From Planctomycetota bacterium (GTDB lineage: Bacteria; Planctomycetota; UBA1135; UBA2386), in the NCBI GenBank assembly GCA_019636245.1, contig JAHBXX010000018.1:1-64000 (forward strand): a stretch of 64,000 bases of DNA, written 5' to 3'. The notes beneath the pieces were generated by a model. That model was not told the origin of the DNA. It did not search any database and worked only from the letters and a program-made list of their open reading frames with translations. Both the position numbers and the translations under genes were made by a program. Positions 1 through 9,136 of this stretch are shown here, in pieces. The first letter of the stretch is position 1; the number at the start of each line of letters is the position of its first letter.

Positions 1-802
1 CGAGGCCGGCGTCGAGCAGCAGCAGCGCCGCCAGCAGGGCGAGCCACTCGGCGACGTTCGCCAGCGTGTGGCCGGCGCCCTCGGCGAACGGCACGCCGAA
101 CCCGCGCGCGAACAGGCACAGGCCGGCGATGCGCACCACGTTCGCCGCCACCGCCAGCGGCGGCGCCACCAGCAGCAGCACGAGGCGGCGCGGCCACCAC
201 GGCCGGCCGAGGAAGAACGCGAGGCAGTAGGCCAGCGTGGCCATCGCCAGCAGCGAGCGCAGGCCGCTGCACGCATCGGCGACGAACAGCCCCTCGGCCG
301 CGCCGCGCGGCGCCAGCAGGTCGCCGCGGCGCACCATGTCGGCGCCGAACCCGTTCGCGAGCCGCATGCCGGCGTCGACGGCGACCTCCTTGAGCACGAA
401 GGCGAGCCGCCCCTCGACGTAGATCGGCAGCGGCACGGCGAAGGCCACCAGCCCCAGCACCGGCCACAGGCCGCGCAACCGCGCCCGGCCGAGCGCCAGC
501 CACGCCGCGCCCGGCACCGACAGGCAGAGGCTGGCCGCCGACCAGGAGTCGATCGTCAGCAGCACGCCGGCGAGGTGCAGCAGGAGGCCGGGCGCCAGGA
601 GCCAGAGGCCGCGCCGGTCGACGACGGCCGGCGCCGCCCGCCACCTCGCGCGCCGCGTCCACACCACCCAGGCGCCGACCAACGGCACCAGCCAGCAGTG
701 CTCGAAGTACTGCGTCGGCGCGTTCCAGCGGTCGATGCACCAGCGCAACGTCGGCGCATAGGCGACCAGCAGCGGCAGGAACACGCCCAGCCTTGCGTTC
801 AC
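1..802 (-). CDS. exosortase (XrtA/EpsH-like), C-terminus cut by window edge
   Basis: Multipass inner-membrane cysteine transpeptidase, expected to process proteins carrying a C-terminal PEP-CTERM-type sorting signal. About 267 residues are visible and are rich in hydrophobic segments. The three signature sites are present: Cys178 in ADACSGLRS, Arg224 in NVVRIAG and His245 in HTLANVAEW. The start is GTG at 802, overlapping the stop of the preceding glycosyltransferase by four bases (GTGA), so the gene is the latest visible member of the exopolysaccharide operon. The protein continues beyond position 1, where many exosortases carry an extra C-terminal domain. Family assignment is from motifs seen directly; the substrate is unknown, and no PEP-CTERM protein was found in this window. 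Confidence 0.88.
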   Translation of the reverse strand, partial: MNARLGVFLPLLVAYAPTLRWCIDRWNAPTQYFEHCWLVPLVGAWVVWTRRARWRAAPAVVDRRGLWLLAPGLLLHLAGVLLTIDSWSAASLCLSVPGAAWLALGRARLRGLWPVLGLVAFAVPLPIYVEGRLAFVLKEVAVDAGMRLANGFGADMVRRGDLLAPRGAAEGLFVADACSGLRSLLAMATLAYCLAFFLGRPWWPRRLVLLLVAPPLAVAANVVRIAGLCLFARGFGVPFAEGAGHTLANVAEWLALLAALLLLDAGL

Positions 803-1977
803 GGCGCCCGCCCCACGCCGAGCCCCTCGTAGACGGCGGCGACCCGGTCGGCGTTGCCCGTCCACGTCCAGTCGTTGTGCCGCAGCGCCTCGCGCCCGGC
901 GGCGCCGAGCGCGCGCGCGAAGGCGCGGTCCTGCACCAGCCGCGCCAGCTGTCGCGCGAGGTCGTCGGCCGAGCCGGGCCGGAACAGCAGCGCCGTCGCG
1001 CCGTCCTGCACCGTCTCGCGCAGGTTCGGCTGGTCGGGCGCCAGCGTCGGCACCCCGGCCGCCAGCGAGTCGAACAGCTTCAGCGGCGAGGCGTAGGCGT
1101 TGATCGCCGGGATCAGCGCGCCGTCGCAGGCCAGCACGTGGGCCGGCAGCAGGTCGGCGGCGACCTCGCCGAGCGCCCGCACGCGGGCGGCGAGGCCGCG
1201 CGCGGCCGCCGCCTGCTGCAGCGGCCCGATCGCCGGCCCCCGTCCGATCAGCACCAGCACCACCGCCTCGAACCCGGGCCGGGCCAGCACGTCGAGCACC
1301 AGGTCGAGCCGGTGCCAGGGACGCGCGTAGCCGACGAAGCCCAGCGCGAACGCGCCGTCGGGCAGCTGCCAGCGGCGCCGCACCGCCGCGCCGGCGGCCG
1401 CCGCGTCCGGGCCGTAGCGCCGCGGGTCGGCGGCGTTGCCGATCACGTGCACGCGCCCGGGCCGCGCGCCGGCCTCGACCAGCAGATCGCCGAGCACGCG
1501 CGTCACCGCCAGCACCGCGTCGGCGCCGGCGAGCACGGCGCGCTCGGCGGCCCGCGCCCGGGCCGGGAACCGCAGGCTGCCCAGACGTTCCATCTCCGCG
1601 ACCATCGGCGAGTTGACCTCGAGCAGCAACGGTACGCCGAGCGCGCGGGCGGCGTCGAGACCGGAGCGGCAGTGCAGCGCGTGGCGTTCGTAGACGAAGT
1701 GCGGCCGCAGCGCCCGGCCGGCGTCGACGAGCCGGCGGCGGCCGCTGCGGTCGTAGAGCACCTCGAGCACCTCGATGGCGGTGCGCGGCAGCTGCAGCCG
1801 CTGCCAGAAGCCCGGCCGGGCGGCGGTGCGCGCCGGCGCGGCGGTCTTCGGCACCAGGGCGCACTCCTGCACCGTGTGGCCGCGCTCGCGCAGCGCGCCG
1901 ATCAGCTCGCGCACGTGCACCGCCTGGCCGTCGTCGGCGCGGATCCGGTGGTGGTAGAGGATGCGGTAGGGCCTCAT
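799..1977 (-). CDS. GT4-family glycosyltransferase of the exopolysaccharide operon
   Basis: A 392-residue glycosyltransferase of the GT-B fold, probably adding a sugar to a lipid-linked exopolysaccharide repeat at the cytoplasmic face of the membrane. The N-terminus (MRPYRILYHHRIRADDGQ) has the beta-strand and Gly-rich turn typical of GT4 enzymes. An acceptor-domain segment VYERHALHC lies near residues 95-105. The C-terminal half has the nucleotide-sugar region with LIGRGP and a SPLKLFDSLAAGVP loop where GT4 enzymes place their donor-binding acidic residues. Start ATG 1977 overlaps the upstream gene stop (ATGA); its own stop overlaps the exosortase start. It may correspond to one of the exosortase-associated glycosyltransferase subfamilies, but the exact subfamily could not be decided from the sequence. 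Confidence 0.85.
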   Translation of the reverse strand: MRPYRILYHHRIRADDGQAVHVRELIGALRERGHTVQECALVPKTAAPARTAARPGFWQRLQLPRTAIEVLEVLYDRSGRRRLVDAGRALRPHFVYERHALHCRSGLDAARALGVPLLLEVNSPMVAEMERLGSLRFPARARAAERAVLAGADAVLAVTRVLGDLLVEAGARPGRVHVIGNAADPRRYGPDAAAAGAAVRRRWQLPDGAFALGFVGYARPWHRLDLVLDVLARPGFEAVVLVLIGRGPAIGPLQQAAAARGLAARVRALGEVAADLLPAHVLACDGALIPAINAYASPLKLFDSLAAGVPTLAPDQPNLRETVQDGATALLFRPGSADDLARQLARLVQDRAFARALGAAGREALRHNDWTWTGNADRVAAVYEGLGVGRAP

Positions 1978-3155
1978 GCCGCCTCCCCGAGCAGTTCGCG
2001 GAACCGGCGGGCCAGGAGGCCGACCGGCGCGTCCCAGCCGTAGCGTTCGGCGAACGCGCGCACGGCCGCCGGCGCCGCCGGCGCCGCGCGCCGCCGCGCG
2101 ATCGCGGCCGCGAGCGCGGCGGCGTCGCGCGGCGGCACCAGGGCGCCCAGCGTCGGGTCGACGGGATCCCGGTCGCCGAGGATCTCGGGGATGCCGCCGA
2201 CCCGCGTCGCCACCACCCGCAGGCCCGACGCCAGCGCCTCGGTGACGACGTTCGGCCAGCCCTCGCGCTCGCTCGGCAACACCAGCAGGTCGGCGGCCCG
2301 GTAGGCGACCGCGACGCGCTCGGGCGGCAGCGAGCCGACGCCGATCACCCGGCCGCCGCCGGCGGCCACCAGCCGCCGCCGTTCGGGCCCGTCGCCGACC
2401 AGGAGCAGGCGCACGTCGGCCGGCAGGGCGGCGAGGGCGGCGACCGCGAGGTCGAAGCCCTTGCCCGGCACCAGCCGGCCGACGCCGAGCAGCAGCCGAC
2501 CGGTCGCCGGCAGCCCGAACTCGGCGCGCGCCGCCGCCGCGTCCCCCGGCCGGAAGCGTTCCAGGTCGACGCCGTTGCGCGCCACGGCGACGCGCTCGCG
2601 CGGCAGCCCGGCGACCGCGGCGAAGCGCGCCGCCAGCGCGCCGCTCACCGCCCAGCACGAGGCGGCGGCCGTCGCGGCGGCGGCGATGCGCGCGGCGATC
2701 CACGGGTCGGCCGCGAGCACGTTCACGTCGCTGCCGCGCGCCGTCAGCGTGAACGGCACGCCGAACGCCGCCGCCAGCTCGGCCGCGGCGACGCCATCGG
2801 GCCACAGGTAGTGCGCGTCGAGCACGATCGGCCCGGCCGCGGCGAGCCTGCCGACCACGGCCCGCGCCCCGGCGGCGACCGCCGCCGCCTGCCGGCGCTG
2901 GCCGCAGCCCGGCCAGTGGCGGTAGCGCGGGTGCTCGACGGCGACGCCCTGCCAGGTCTCCGCCGCCGGCACCGCCGCCCAGCGGCGGTAGACGCCGTGC
3001 CGCAGCGGCCAGGCGACCTGCGGCACCGGCGCCACCACGCACCAGCCGAGCCCGGCGGCGGCGGCGACGCGGCGCATGCGGTCGTGCACGAACACGCCGT
3101 GCGTCGGCAGCGCCGACGACGGGAACAGGTTGGTGAAGGTGACGATGCGCTTCAC
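1974..3155 (-). CDS. GT4-family glycosyltransferase of the exopolysaccharide operon
   Basis: A 393-residue GT-B glycosyltransferase. The N-terminal domain starts with VTFTNLFPSSALPTHGVFV, a pattern common in exopolysaccharide GT4 enzymes. The C-terminal domain contains GVGRLVPGKGFDLAV and the donor-site motif SEREGWPNVVTEALASG, with the paired glutamates of retaining GT4 enzymes. Start is GTG 3155, overlapping the asparagine-synthase-like gene stop by four bases. Role inferred: one sugar-transfer step of the polysaccharide repeat; donor and acceptor are unknown. A histidine-rich YLWPDG segment near residues 115-125 resembles the acceptor side of related enzymes. Confidence 0.87.
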   Translation of the reverse strand: MKRIVTFTNLFPSSALPTHGVFVHDRMRRVAAAAGLGWCVVAPVPQVAWPLRHGVYRRWAAVPAAETWQGVAVEHPRYRHWPGCGQRRQAAAVAAGARAVVGRLAAAGPIVLDAHYLWPDGVAAAELAAAFGVPFTLTARGSDVNVLAADPWIAARIAAAATAAASCWAVSGALAARFAAVAGLPRERVAVARNGVDLERFRPGDAAAARAEFGLPATGRLLLGVGRLVPGKGFDLAVAALAALPADVRLLLVGDGPERRRLVAAGGGRVIGVGSLPPERVAVAYRAADLLVLPSEREGWPNVVTEALASGLRVVATRVGGIPEILGDRDPVDPTLGALVPPRDAAALAAAIARRRAAPAAPAAVRAFAERYGWDAPVGLLARRFRELLGEAA

Positions 3156-5005
3156 GCGCCCCACCGCCCCAGGAACCGGGACAGCACCAGCACCGCCCAG
3201 AGCATCTCGCCGTGGTCGCCGGTGCCGGCCCGGTGCCGCTGCAGCAACCGGCGCACGGCCACCGGGTCGATCCACTGCGCGAGCCGGTCGTGCGCGAGCG
3301 CCACCTCGACGGCGTCGCCGATCGGCCCGCGGCACCAGGCGCGCAGCGGCACCGAGAAGCCCTGCTTCTGCCGCTGCAGCGCCGCCGGCAAGAGGCGCGA
3401 AGCCAGCGCCCGGCGCAGGAACGCCTTGGTGCGGCCGCCCTCGAGGTGCCACGCCGCCGGGATGCGGGCCGCCGCCTCGAGCAGGCGATGGTCGAGCAGC
3501 GGGCAGCGGATCTCCAGCGACACGGCCATCGACGCCCGGTCGGCCTTGACCAGCAGGTCCCCCGGCAGCCAGGTGGCGAGGTCGGTCGCCATCGCGCGGT
3601 GCAGCGGCGCGGTCGCCTGGGCGCGGTCGTAGGCCTCGAGCAACGGCGCGTGCGGGTTGCCGGCGGCCGCGTGGTGCTCGCGCCGCAGCACCGCGAACAC
3701 CTCCTCGGGCAGGTGCGCGCTGACCGAACGTGCGTAGGCCTCGGCCGGCGAACGGCCGAGGTCCTGCAGCGTGCGCTTCCAGCGAAAGGGTCGCGGCAAC
3801 CAGTCGGCCTTCGGCCAGGCCGCGCCGGCCAGCCGCCACAGCCAGCCCGGCAGCCAGGGACGTGCCCGGTGTTCGCGCACGTCGAACAGGTAGCGCCGGT
3901 AGCCGCCGAACGCCTCGTCGCCGCCGTCGCCGGACAGCGCCACGGTGACGTGGCGGCGGGCCAGCCGGCTGACGTGGTAGGTCGGCACCGCGCTGCTGTC
4001 GGCGAACGGCTCGTCGTAGGTGGCGGCCAGCCAGTCGAGGTCGAGCAGGTCGGCCGGCGCCAGCACCTCCTCGTGCAGCGACGCGCCGACGGCCGCCGCG
4101 GCGGCCCGCGCCGCCGGGCGTTCGTCGAACCGCGGTTCGGTGAAGCCGATCGTGCAGGCGGTCACCGGCCGGCCCAGCGTGCGCGTCATCGAGTCGACGA
4201 TCGCGTAGCTGTCGAGCCCACCGCTCAGGAACGGCGCCAGCGGCACCTCGCCCATCAGCCGGATCCGCACCGCCTCGTCGAGCAGCGCCAGCAGCCGTTC
4301 CTCGTGCTGCGCCCGCGGGCGATCGTCGACGGCGAACTCGAGCCGCCAGTAGCGCTGCAGTTCGACCCGGCCATCGCGCACCCGGCACCAGTGCGCCGGC
4401 GGCAGCTTGTGCACGTCGTGGTAGACCGTCGCCGGGTCGGGCACGTAGCGCAGCGCCAGGAACTGCGCGATCGCGTCGGTACGCAGCCGCCGTGGCACGC
4501 CCGCCGCGGCCAGCGCCTTCAGTTCGCTGGCGAACACGAACCGGCCGTCGTGCAGGCACCAGTGGAACGGCTTCTTGCCGAGCCGGTCGCGGGCCGCGTA
4601 GAGCTCGTGGTTCGCCTCGTCGACGATGGCGAAGGCGAACATGCCGCGCAGCCGGGAGGCCAGGTCGGTGCCCCAGGCGCGGTAGCCGTGCAGCAGCACC
4701 TCGGTATCGCTACGGGTGCGGAACTCCGCCCCGCCGGCCGCCAGCTCGGCGCGCAGCTCCAGGTGGTTGTAGATCTCGCCGTTGAAGGTGACCCACAGCC
4801 GGCCGTCGGCCGTGCCCATCGGCTGCGCGCCGCCGGCGCGATCGACGATCGCCAGCCGCCGGTGCGCCAGCGCGTAGCCCGGGCCGCCGCGGACGCCGTC
4901 GCCGTCGGGTCCACGGTGCCGCAGACGATCGGCCATCGCCACCGCGACGGCGGGATCGACGGGCGCCTGCGGCGAGGCGGCGAGCATGCCGGCGATGCCG
5001 CACAT
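3152..5005 (-). CDS. AsnB-type glutamine-dependent amidotransferase, exosortase/EPS-associated
   Basis: A 617-residue class II glutamine amidotransferase fused to an asparagine-synthase domain. The N-terminal nucleophile is Cys2 (MCGIAGM), followed by RHRGPDG and FNGEIYNH. The synthase domain has the PP-loop SGGLDS and the SGDGGDEAFGGYRR motif. Relatives in XrtA/PEP-CTERM loci are thought to amidate a uronic acid or similar group of the exopolysaccharide rather than make free asparagine. Start ATG 5005 is chosen because Cys2 must become N-terminal. A TGATG overlap here couples it to the upstream ligase, although the ligase frame as sequenced runs on into this gene (see the ligase). Stop overlaps the next GTG start. 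Confidence 0.9.
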   Translation of the reverse strand: MCGIAGMLAASPQAPVDPAVAVAMADRLRHRGPDGDGVRGGPGYALAHRRLAIVDRAGGAQPMGTADGRLWVTFNGEIYNHLELRAELAAGGAEFRTRSDTEVLLHGYRAWGTDLASRLRGMFAFAIVDEANHELYAARDRLGKKPFHWCLHDGRFVFASELKALAAAGVPRRLRTDAIAQFLALRYVPDPATVYHDVHKLPPAHWCRVRDGRVELQRYWRLEFAVDDRPRAQHEERLLALLDEAVRIRLMGEVPLAPFLSGGLDSYAIVDSMTRTLGRPVTACTIGFTEPRFDERPAARAAAAAVGASLHEEVLAPADLLDLDWLAATYDEPFADSSAVPTYHVSRLARRHVTVALSGDGGDEAFGGYRRYLFDVREHRARPWLPGWLWRLAGAAWPKADWLPRPFRWKRTLQDLGRSPAEAYARSVSAHLPEEVFAVLRREHHAAAGNPHAPLLEAYDRAQATAPLHRAMATDLATWLPGDLLVKADRASMAVSLEIRCPLLDHRLLEAAARIPAAWHLEGGRTKAFLRRALASRLLPAALQRQKQGFSVPLRAWCRGPIGDAVEVALAHDRLAQWIDPVAVRRLLQRHRAGTGDHGEMLWAVLVLSRFLGRWGA

Positions 5006-6388
5006 CAGCGCCACCGCGCCGCGCGCCGCCAGGCGACCGCTGCCCTGACCGCGGCCGCGGTCGCGGCGACCGTTCGCGCCAGCCGCACCTCGGAGGCGGC
5101 GCGCGCCACGCCCCGCGCCTGCGGTCGCGGGCCCGCGGCGGCTGGCGGCGAAGGCGACCGCGGCGAGGCTGCTGGCCAGCGCCAGCCAGTGGTAGATCAG
5201 GTCGAAGTGGCCGCGGTTGAGGAAGAACGCGCCGATCAGGAAGCCGACCGTCGTCGCTTCCATCATGCGCGCGTAGTCGGCCGCCCAGGCGAGGTCGGGC
5301 CGCTGCCGGCCGAGCGCGTAGACCTTGCGGCAGGTGACGAACACCGACGCCAGCAGCAGCAGGTAGACCAGGAACGCGAGGCTGCCGCTCTCGGCCCAGA
5401 TCTGCAGGTAGCTGTTGTGGGCGACGTAGGTCGACTGGTCCTGCGTCGGCGGGATCACCGAGTAGTCGAGGAAGCGGCTCTGGAAGTTGCGCATGCCGAC
5501 GCCCAGCAGCGGGTTCGCCTCGATCATGCGCAGCGCCGTGCCCCAGGCGATGAAGCGCGCGTTCGCCGACGACTCGCCGGTGTCGCCGATGGTCCCCAGC
5601 CGCTCGAGCACGTGCGCCGGCGCCAGCAGCGGGAACAGCGCCGCCAGCGCCAGCAGCACCATGCCGGCGCGCAGCAGCCGACCCGAGCGCCAGGCGATCC
5701 ACAGCGAGCTGCCGCACAAGGCCAGGAAGCCGCCGCGGCTGTGGGTCAGCAGGATCGTCACCACGGTCAGCCCCACGGCGATCTGCGTCGCCCGCTTCAC
5801 CCACGGCTTGTCGCGCTCGGCGATGCCGAGGTACCACAGCAGCGGCACGTTCATCACCAGGGCGAGCGCGAAGTCGTTGTTGTCCTCCAGCATGCCGCCC
5901 GGACCGCGCAGGATCTGCCCGCCGCCGGTCAGCAGGCCGAAGGCGCCGCCCTTGACGCCGAAGAAGCCCAGCGACAGCGCGATGGTCCACAGCATCGCCC
6001 GCAGGCGCTCGCGGCTGTCGACCTGACCGACCGTGAACAGCGCCACGACGACGATCTTCAGGTACTCGAAGAAGTAGCGGTTGGTGTAGTCGTCGTGGCG
6101 CTGGGCGAAGGCGTAGCTGATGGTGATCAGCGCGGCCAGCAGCACGATCAGCCGCGTGCGCACGTCCCAGGCGGTGAAGCGGCGCCGGCCCTGCTCGTTC
6201 GCCCACCAGCCGACCACCATGGTGATGCCGACGAAGAACGACAGCCGCATCGTGCGCGCGAAGCCCCAGCACAGGTCCTGGGGCCGCATGTAGGCCAGCC
6301 AGCTGAACACCAGCAGGCCGACGAACGGCCGCCGGAAGCTCGCCGGCAGCGTCAGCAGCACGACCGCGAACACCAGGAGGTCGCGCAT
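5005..6388 (-). CDS. O-antigen/O-glycosylation ligase-like membrane protein (Wzy/WaaL superfamily), probable 3' frameshift
   Basis: Multipass protein that starts MRDLLVFAVVLLTLPAS and continues LVFSWLAYMRPQDL, the N-terminal pattern of the exosortase-A-associated O-ligase family (PEP_O_lig_1). The periplasmic Wzy/WaaL-type segment includes NPLLGVGMRNFQ and VAHNSYLQIWAESG. It would polymerise or ligate the exopolysaccharide repeat. As sequenced, the frame passes after residue ~418 (near 5135) into Arg/Gly-rich sequence and directly into the amidotransferase without a stop. Shifting by one base there yields a more normal tail of about 40 residues that ends in TGA at 5007-5005, overlapping the amidotransferase ATG. 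A one-base insertion, real or from sequencing, is therefore likely. Confidence 0.82.
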
Positions 6389-6391
6389 GCC

Positions 6392-8008
6392 TCAACTGCC
6401 GAGCAGCACGGCCAGCAGGTCGCGCAGCAGCGGGTGCAGGCGCGTCGGGTCGACGTAGAAGATCGTCACCAGGACCACGACCAGGGCGACGAAGGCGGCC
6501 GCGGTCCACGACACCAGCCGGCGGCGGCCCACGGCCGCCTCCCGCTCGGCCTCGGTCTCGAGGTGGCTGATGCCGCCTAGCACCGGCACGGGCAGGCCGC
6601 GCTCGACGTCGTCGAGGGTCTTGAACGTGCCCTGCACGATGTCGAGCAGCAGGATCAGGCCGATCGCGGCGCCGAGGCCGACCACGCAGCCGATCAACGC
6701 CACGACCAGGATGTTCGGATCGGTCGGCCGCGGCGGCGGCTGGGCCTGGCCGACCTGCTGCACGGTCTGCTGCTTGCCGAGCGAGGCCACGACCGCCGTG
6801 GCGGCGCGCAGCCGCTCGGTCGCGGCGTCGAGGTCCTTCTTCGCGTCGGCGAGCTGCTCGACCTTGCGCTCGTACTCGACGAAGCCCTGCGCGCGGCGCG
6901 CGACCCGCGCCGTCTCGCCGGCCAGCTGCGCCTCGCGCGTCGCCAGGTCGGCCTCGAGCACCGCCAGGGCGCGCTCCTGCTCCTCGACCGCCTGCTGCCG
7001 CTCGCGGTGCAACGGGTTCGGCATCAGGCCGTCGGCGTCCGCCGTGGCCGTGCCGACGAGCTCGCGCAGCTTCTGCTCGATCTGGGCGATCCCCAGCGTC
7101 GCCTGACGGTGGCCGTCGGTGCCGTCGCGGAAGTTGCGCTGCATCTCGCGGTAGCGCAGCAGCATCGCCGACAGGCGCAGGCCCTCCGGCGACGCCTTGG
7201 CCGCCACCAGCAGCACGTCGGCGTCCGGCTGCACGCGCGCCGGCGTGTCCGCCAGCAGGTCGCGGCTGCGCTGCAGCAGCCGGCGCGCGGCTTCGACCTC
7301 GCGCTGCACCTGCTCGACGCCGTTGCGCAGTTCGGTCTGCGCCCGCTGCTCTTCGGCCTGCAGCTGCAGCCGCAGGAACGACACCTGCTCGCTGGGGTCG
7401 ATCTGGTAGCGCAGCGCGAGCTGCCGCCGCTCCTCGGCGAGCTGTTCGTAGAGGCGCCGGTGGTTGTTCGCCGCCTCGTTGGCGCGCCGCTGATCGGCCT
7501 CCGCCGGCTCGCGCAGCGAACGCAGGGTCGCCGCGATCCAGGTCGGCACCAGCTTGTTGAGGAAGTTCGCGGCCCGCTGGCCGTCGCGGTCGCGGTAGGT
7601 GACGCGGATCTGCGCGTGTTCGCGGTCGCGATCGAACTGGTTCAGGTCGACGACCGACAGCCTGCCGTTGACCTGGCGCTCGTTCAGCGTGCGCAGCGAC
7701 GGATCGGCGACCATCGCCTCCGGCCACTTCAGCTCCCGCATCGTCTCGCCGACGGCCAGCGGGATGGTCAGCCGCGCGCTGTCGACGATCGAGCGGAACG
7801 GATCCTCGGCGTTGCGCGGATCGGTGCGGCCGGGCACCAGCTGGTGCACCAGCAGGGTCTCGGCGACGTAGTAGCGCGGGATGAAGAACGCGACCAGGCC
7901 GCCGAGCAGCAGCCCCACCAGCGACACCGGGATCACCTGCCAGCGGCGCCGCTTCAGCAGGTCGAGGTAGCGCTGCAGGGAGACCTGCGGGACGTCGAGC
8001 TGCGTCAT
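6392..8008 (-). CDS. polysaccharide chain-length determinant (Wzz/GumC-like, PEP-CTERM locus type)
   Basis: A 538-residue inner-membrane polysaccharide co-polymerase. It has a short cytoplasmic start with VSLQRYLDLLKRRRWQVIP, a first membrane helix at about residues 28-48, a long periplasmic region, and a second helix at about 430-450 preceded by the proline-rich PPPRPTDPNI. The periplasmic region is a predicted coiled coil at about 170-410, with many Glu, Arg, Gln and Ala residues. A further hydrophobic segment lies at about 500-520. There is no Walker-type tyrosine-kinase domain, unlike Wzc. Expected to set chain length together with the export lipoprotein encoded just upstream. It sits three bases before the ligase and 36 bases after the export gene. 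Confidence 0.88.
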   Translation of the reverse strand: MTQLDVPQVSLQRYLDLLKRRRWQVIPVSLVGLLLGGLVAFFIPRYYVAETLLVHQLVPGRTDPRNAEDPFRSIVDSARLTIPLAVGETMRELKWPEAMVADPSLRTLNERQVNGRLSVVDLNQFDRDREHAQIRVTYRDRDGQRAANFLNKLVPTWIAATLRSLREPAEADQRRANEAANNHRRLYEQLAEERRQLALRYQIDPSEQVSFLRLQLQAEEQRAQTELRNGVEQVQREVEAARRLLQRSRDLLADTPARVQPDADVLLVAAKASPEGLRLSAMLLRYREMQRNFRDGTDGHRQATLGIAQIEQKLRELVGTATADADGLMPNPLHRERQQAVEEQERALAVLEADLATREAQLAGETARVARRAQGFVEYERKVEQLADAKKDLDAATERLRAATAVVASLGKQQTVQQVGQAQPPPRPTDPNILVVALIGCVVGLGAAIGLILLLDIVQGTFKTLDDVERGLPVPVLGGISHLETEAEREAAVGRRRLVSWTAAAFVALVVVLVTIFYVDPTRLHPLLRDLLAVLLGS

Positions 8009-8044
8009 CGCCCACCCGGCCGCTGGTTCATCGCCGCACGCCCC

Positions 8045-8848
8045 TCAGAAGCGGAAGAAGATCGGGCCGGTCGCGTCGCCGGTGAACACGTCGTAGGCCG
8101 AGCGGACCTGCGCCAGTCCGAACATGGTCTGCACCGCCAGCGCCACCGGTTCGAGCAGGCGCTGCAGCAGGCGCGCGATCAGGCCGAGGAAGGTCGGCGG
8201 CACGTAGAGGATGTCCCGCTCCCGGATCTGGATGTTCGGCGTCGTGTCGCCGGTGGTGAGGATCTCGCGGAAGTTGACGTCGATGACCAGCGGGTTGTCG
8301 GCGTCGGGCCGGATCACGTAGACCCGGCCGAGGTTGGCGAGGTTCGTCCACTGGGCGCTGAACATCGCGTCCATCAGCGTCAGGTCGGGCAGCATCGGCA
8401 CCGGTCCCTTCCGCCCGACCTCGCCGATGGCGTAGAAGTACTTGTTGCCGGGCTTGATGCGCGCCTGCACGGCGACGTCGAACGTCAGCACGGCCCGCAG
8501 CTGGGCGCGCACCATCGCCGCGAGTTCGGCCTCGGTCTTGCCCAGCACGTAGATCGGCCCGACGTAGGGCACGAAGATCGTGCCGTCGATGCCGACCGGC
8601 TGGATCACGGTCAGCTCGGCGAGGCGTTCGGTGCCCACCTGCAGCGCCGCCTCCGGCGGCAGCAGGAACTGGATCTGGTCGAGGCCGCCGACGTAGTTCT
8701 CGCGCGTGGCGTCGCCGTTGGCCCGCGTGCCGAAGCCCTTCTCGTGCATCAGCTGGCGGATGCGCACCTCCTCGTAGCTGCCGCAGGCGGCCAGGAGCCC
8801 GGCGAGCGCCAGCAGCAGCGTCGCCAGGGCCGATCGCCGCCATGCCAT
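8045..8848 (-). CDS. polysaccharide export outer-membrane lipoprotein (Wza-like)
   Basis: A 267-residue lipoprotein, first gene of the exopolysaccharide operon. Start ATG 8848 is preferred over an upstream in-frame ATG because it gives a clean signal peptide (MAWRRSALATLLLAL) and lipobox LAAC with Cys22. The Poly_export domain covers about residues 55-135 (DQIQFLLPPE, GIDGTIFVPYVGPI). SLBB-like soluble ligand/beta-grasp segments follow (GEVGRKGPVPM, REILTTGDTTPNIQI). The C-terminal LLQRLLEPVALAVQTMFG stretch is amphipathic and could insert in the outer membrane as in Wza. A promoter lies about 115 bases upstream. Confidence 0.9.
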   Translation of the reverse strand: MAWRRSALATLLLALAGLLAACGSYEEVRIRQLMHEKGFGTRANGDATRENYVGGLDQIQFLLPPEAALQVGTERLAELTVIQPVGIDGTIFVPYVGPIYVLGKTEAELAAMVRAQLRAVLTFDVAVQARIKPGNKYFYAIGEVGRKGPVPMLPDLTLMDAMFSAQWTNLANLGRVYVIRPDADNPLVIDVNFREILTTGDTTPNIQIRERDILYVPPTFLGLIARLLQRLLEPVALAVQTMFGLAQVRSAYDVFTGDATGPIFFRF

Positions 8849-8963
8849 CGGCCGGTCCTGCCACGGCGCAGGTCGGGCGTCCGCACGCGGGCGCAGCCAG
8901 CAGGAGATCGCGGAACGCACGGTCGTCACGTGGGGTTTGCCTCGCAAAGCATGGCGAGGCGGC

Positions 8964-8991
8964 ATCGTAGGTGGCGCGAGGTCGGTGGCAA
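8964..8991 (-). promoter_or_regulatory. sigma70-like promoter of the exopolysaccharide operon
   Basis: Read on the minus strand: TTGCCA (8991-8986), 16 bases, TACGAT (8969-8964). The predicted start site is near 8957, leaving about 110 bases of leader before ATG 8848. The match is to the general sigma70 consensus; not tested. Confidence 0.5.
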
Positions 8992-9100
8992 TGCCGACGC
9001 CGGCCGATCCCCGGCCTCATCGGCAGTTCCCCGCTGCCGACCTGACCAGGGCGGCAGCCCCGGGCCGGCGAGAAAACACGAACTCGCGACGGGGCGCCCC

Positions 9101-9129
9101 TTCGCAGACCCGCCCGGTGCCCGTAGAAC
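9101..9129 (+). promoter_or_regulatory. sigma70-like promoter giving a probably leaderless mRNA
   Basis: TTCGCA (9101-9106), 17 bases, TAGAAC (9124-9129). Seven bases separate the -10 from the GTG at 9137, so transcription should begin at or next to the start codon. Confidence 0.5.
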
Positions 9130-9136
9130 CCGTGCC

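Noticed and set aside
3152..6388. Single 1078-residue ligase-amidotransferase fusion
   Set aside because: The amidotransferase needs Cys2 at its N-terminus, the joining segment is Arg/Gly-rich noise, and the adjacent frame ends properly with TGATG. A frameshift is more likely.
3212..6580. Long plus-strand open frame of more than 1100 codons
   Set aside because: It is antisense to well-supported ligase, amidotransferase and glycosyltransferase genes. Its Arg/Gln/His/Ala-rich composition is the usual effect of high G+C at codon positions.
8849..8965. Longer N-terminus for the Wza-like lipoprotein (start 8965)
   Set aside because: The extra 39 residues would precede the signal peptide and the start would coincide with the promoter -10 region.
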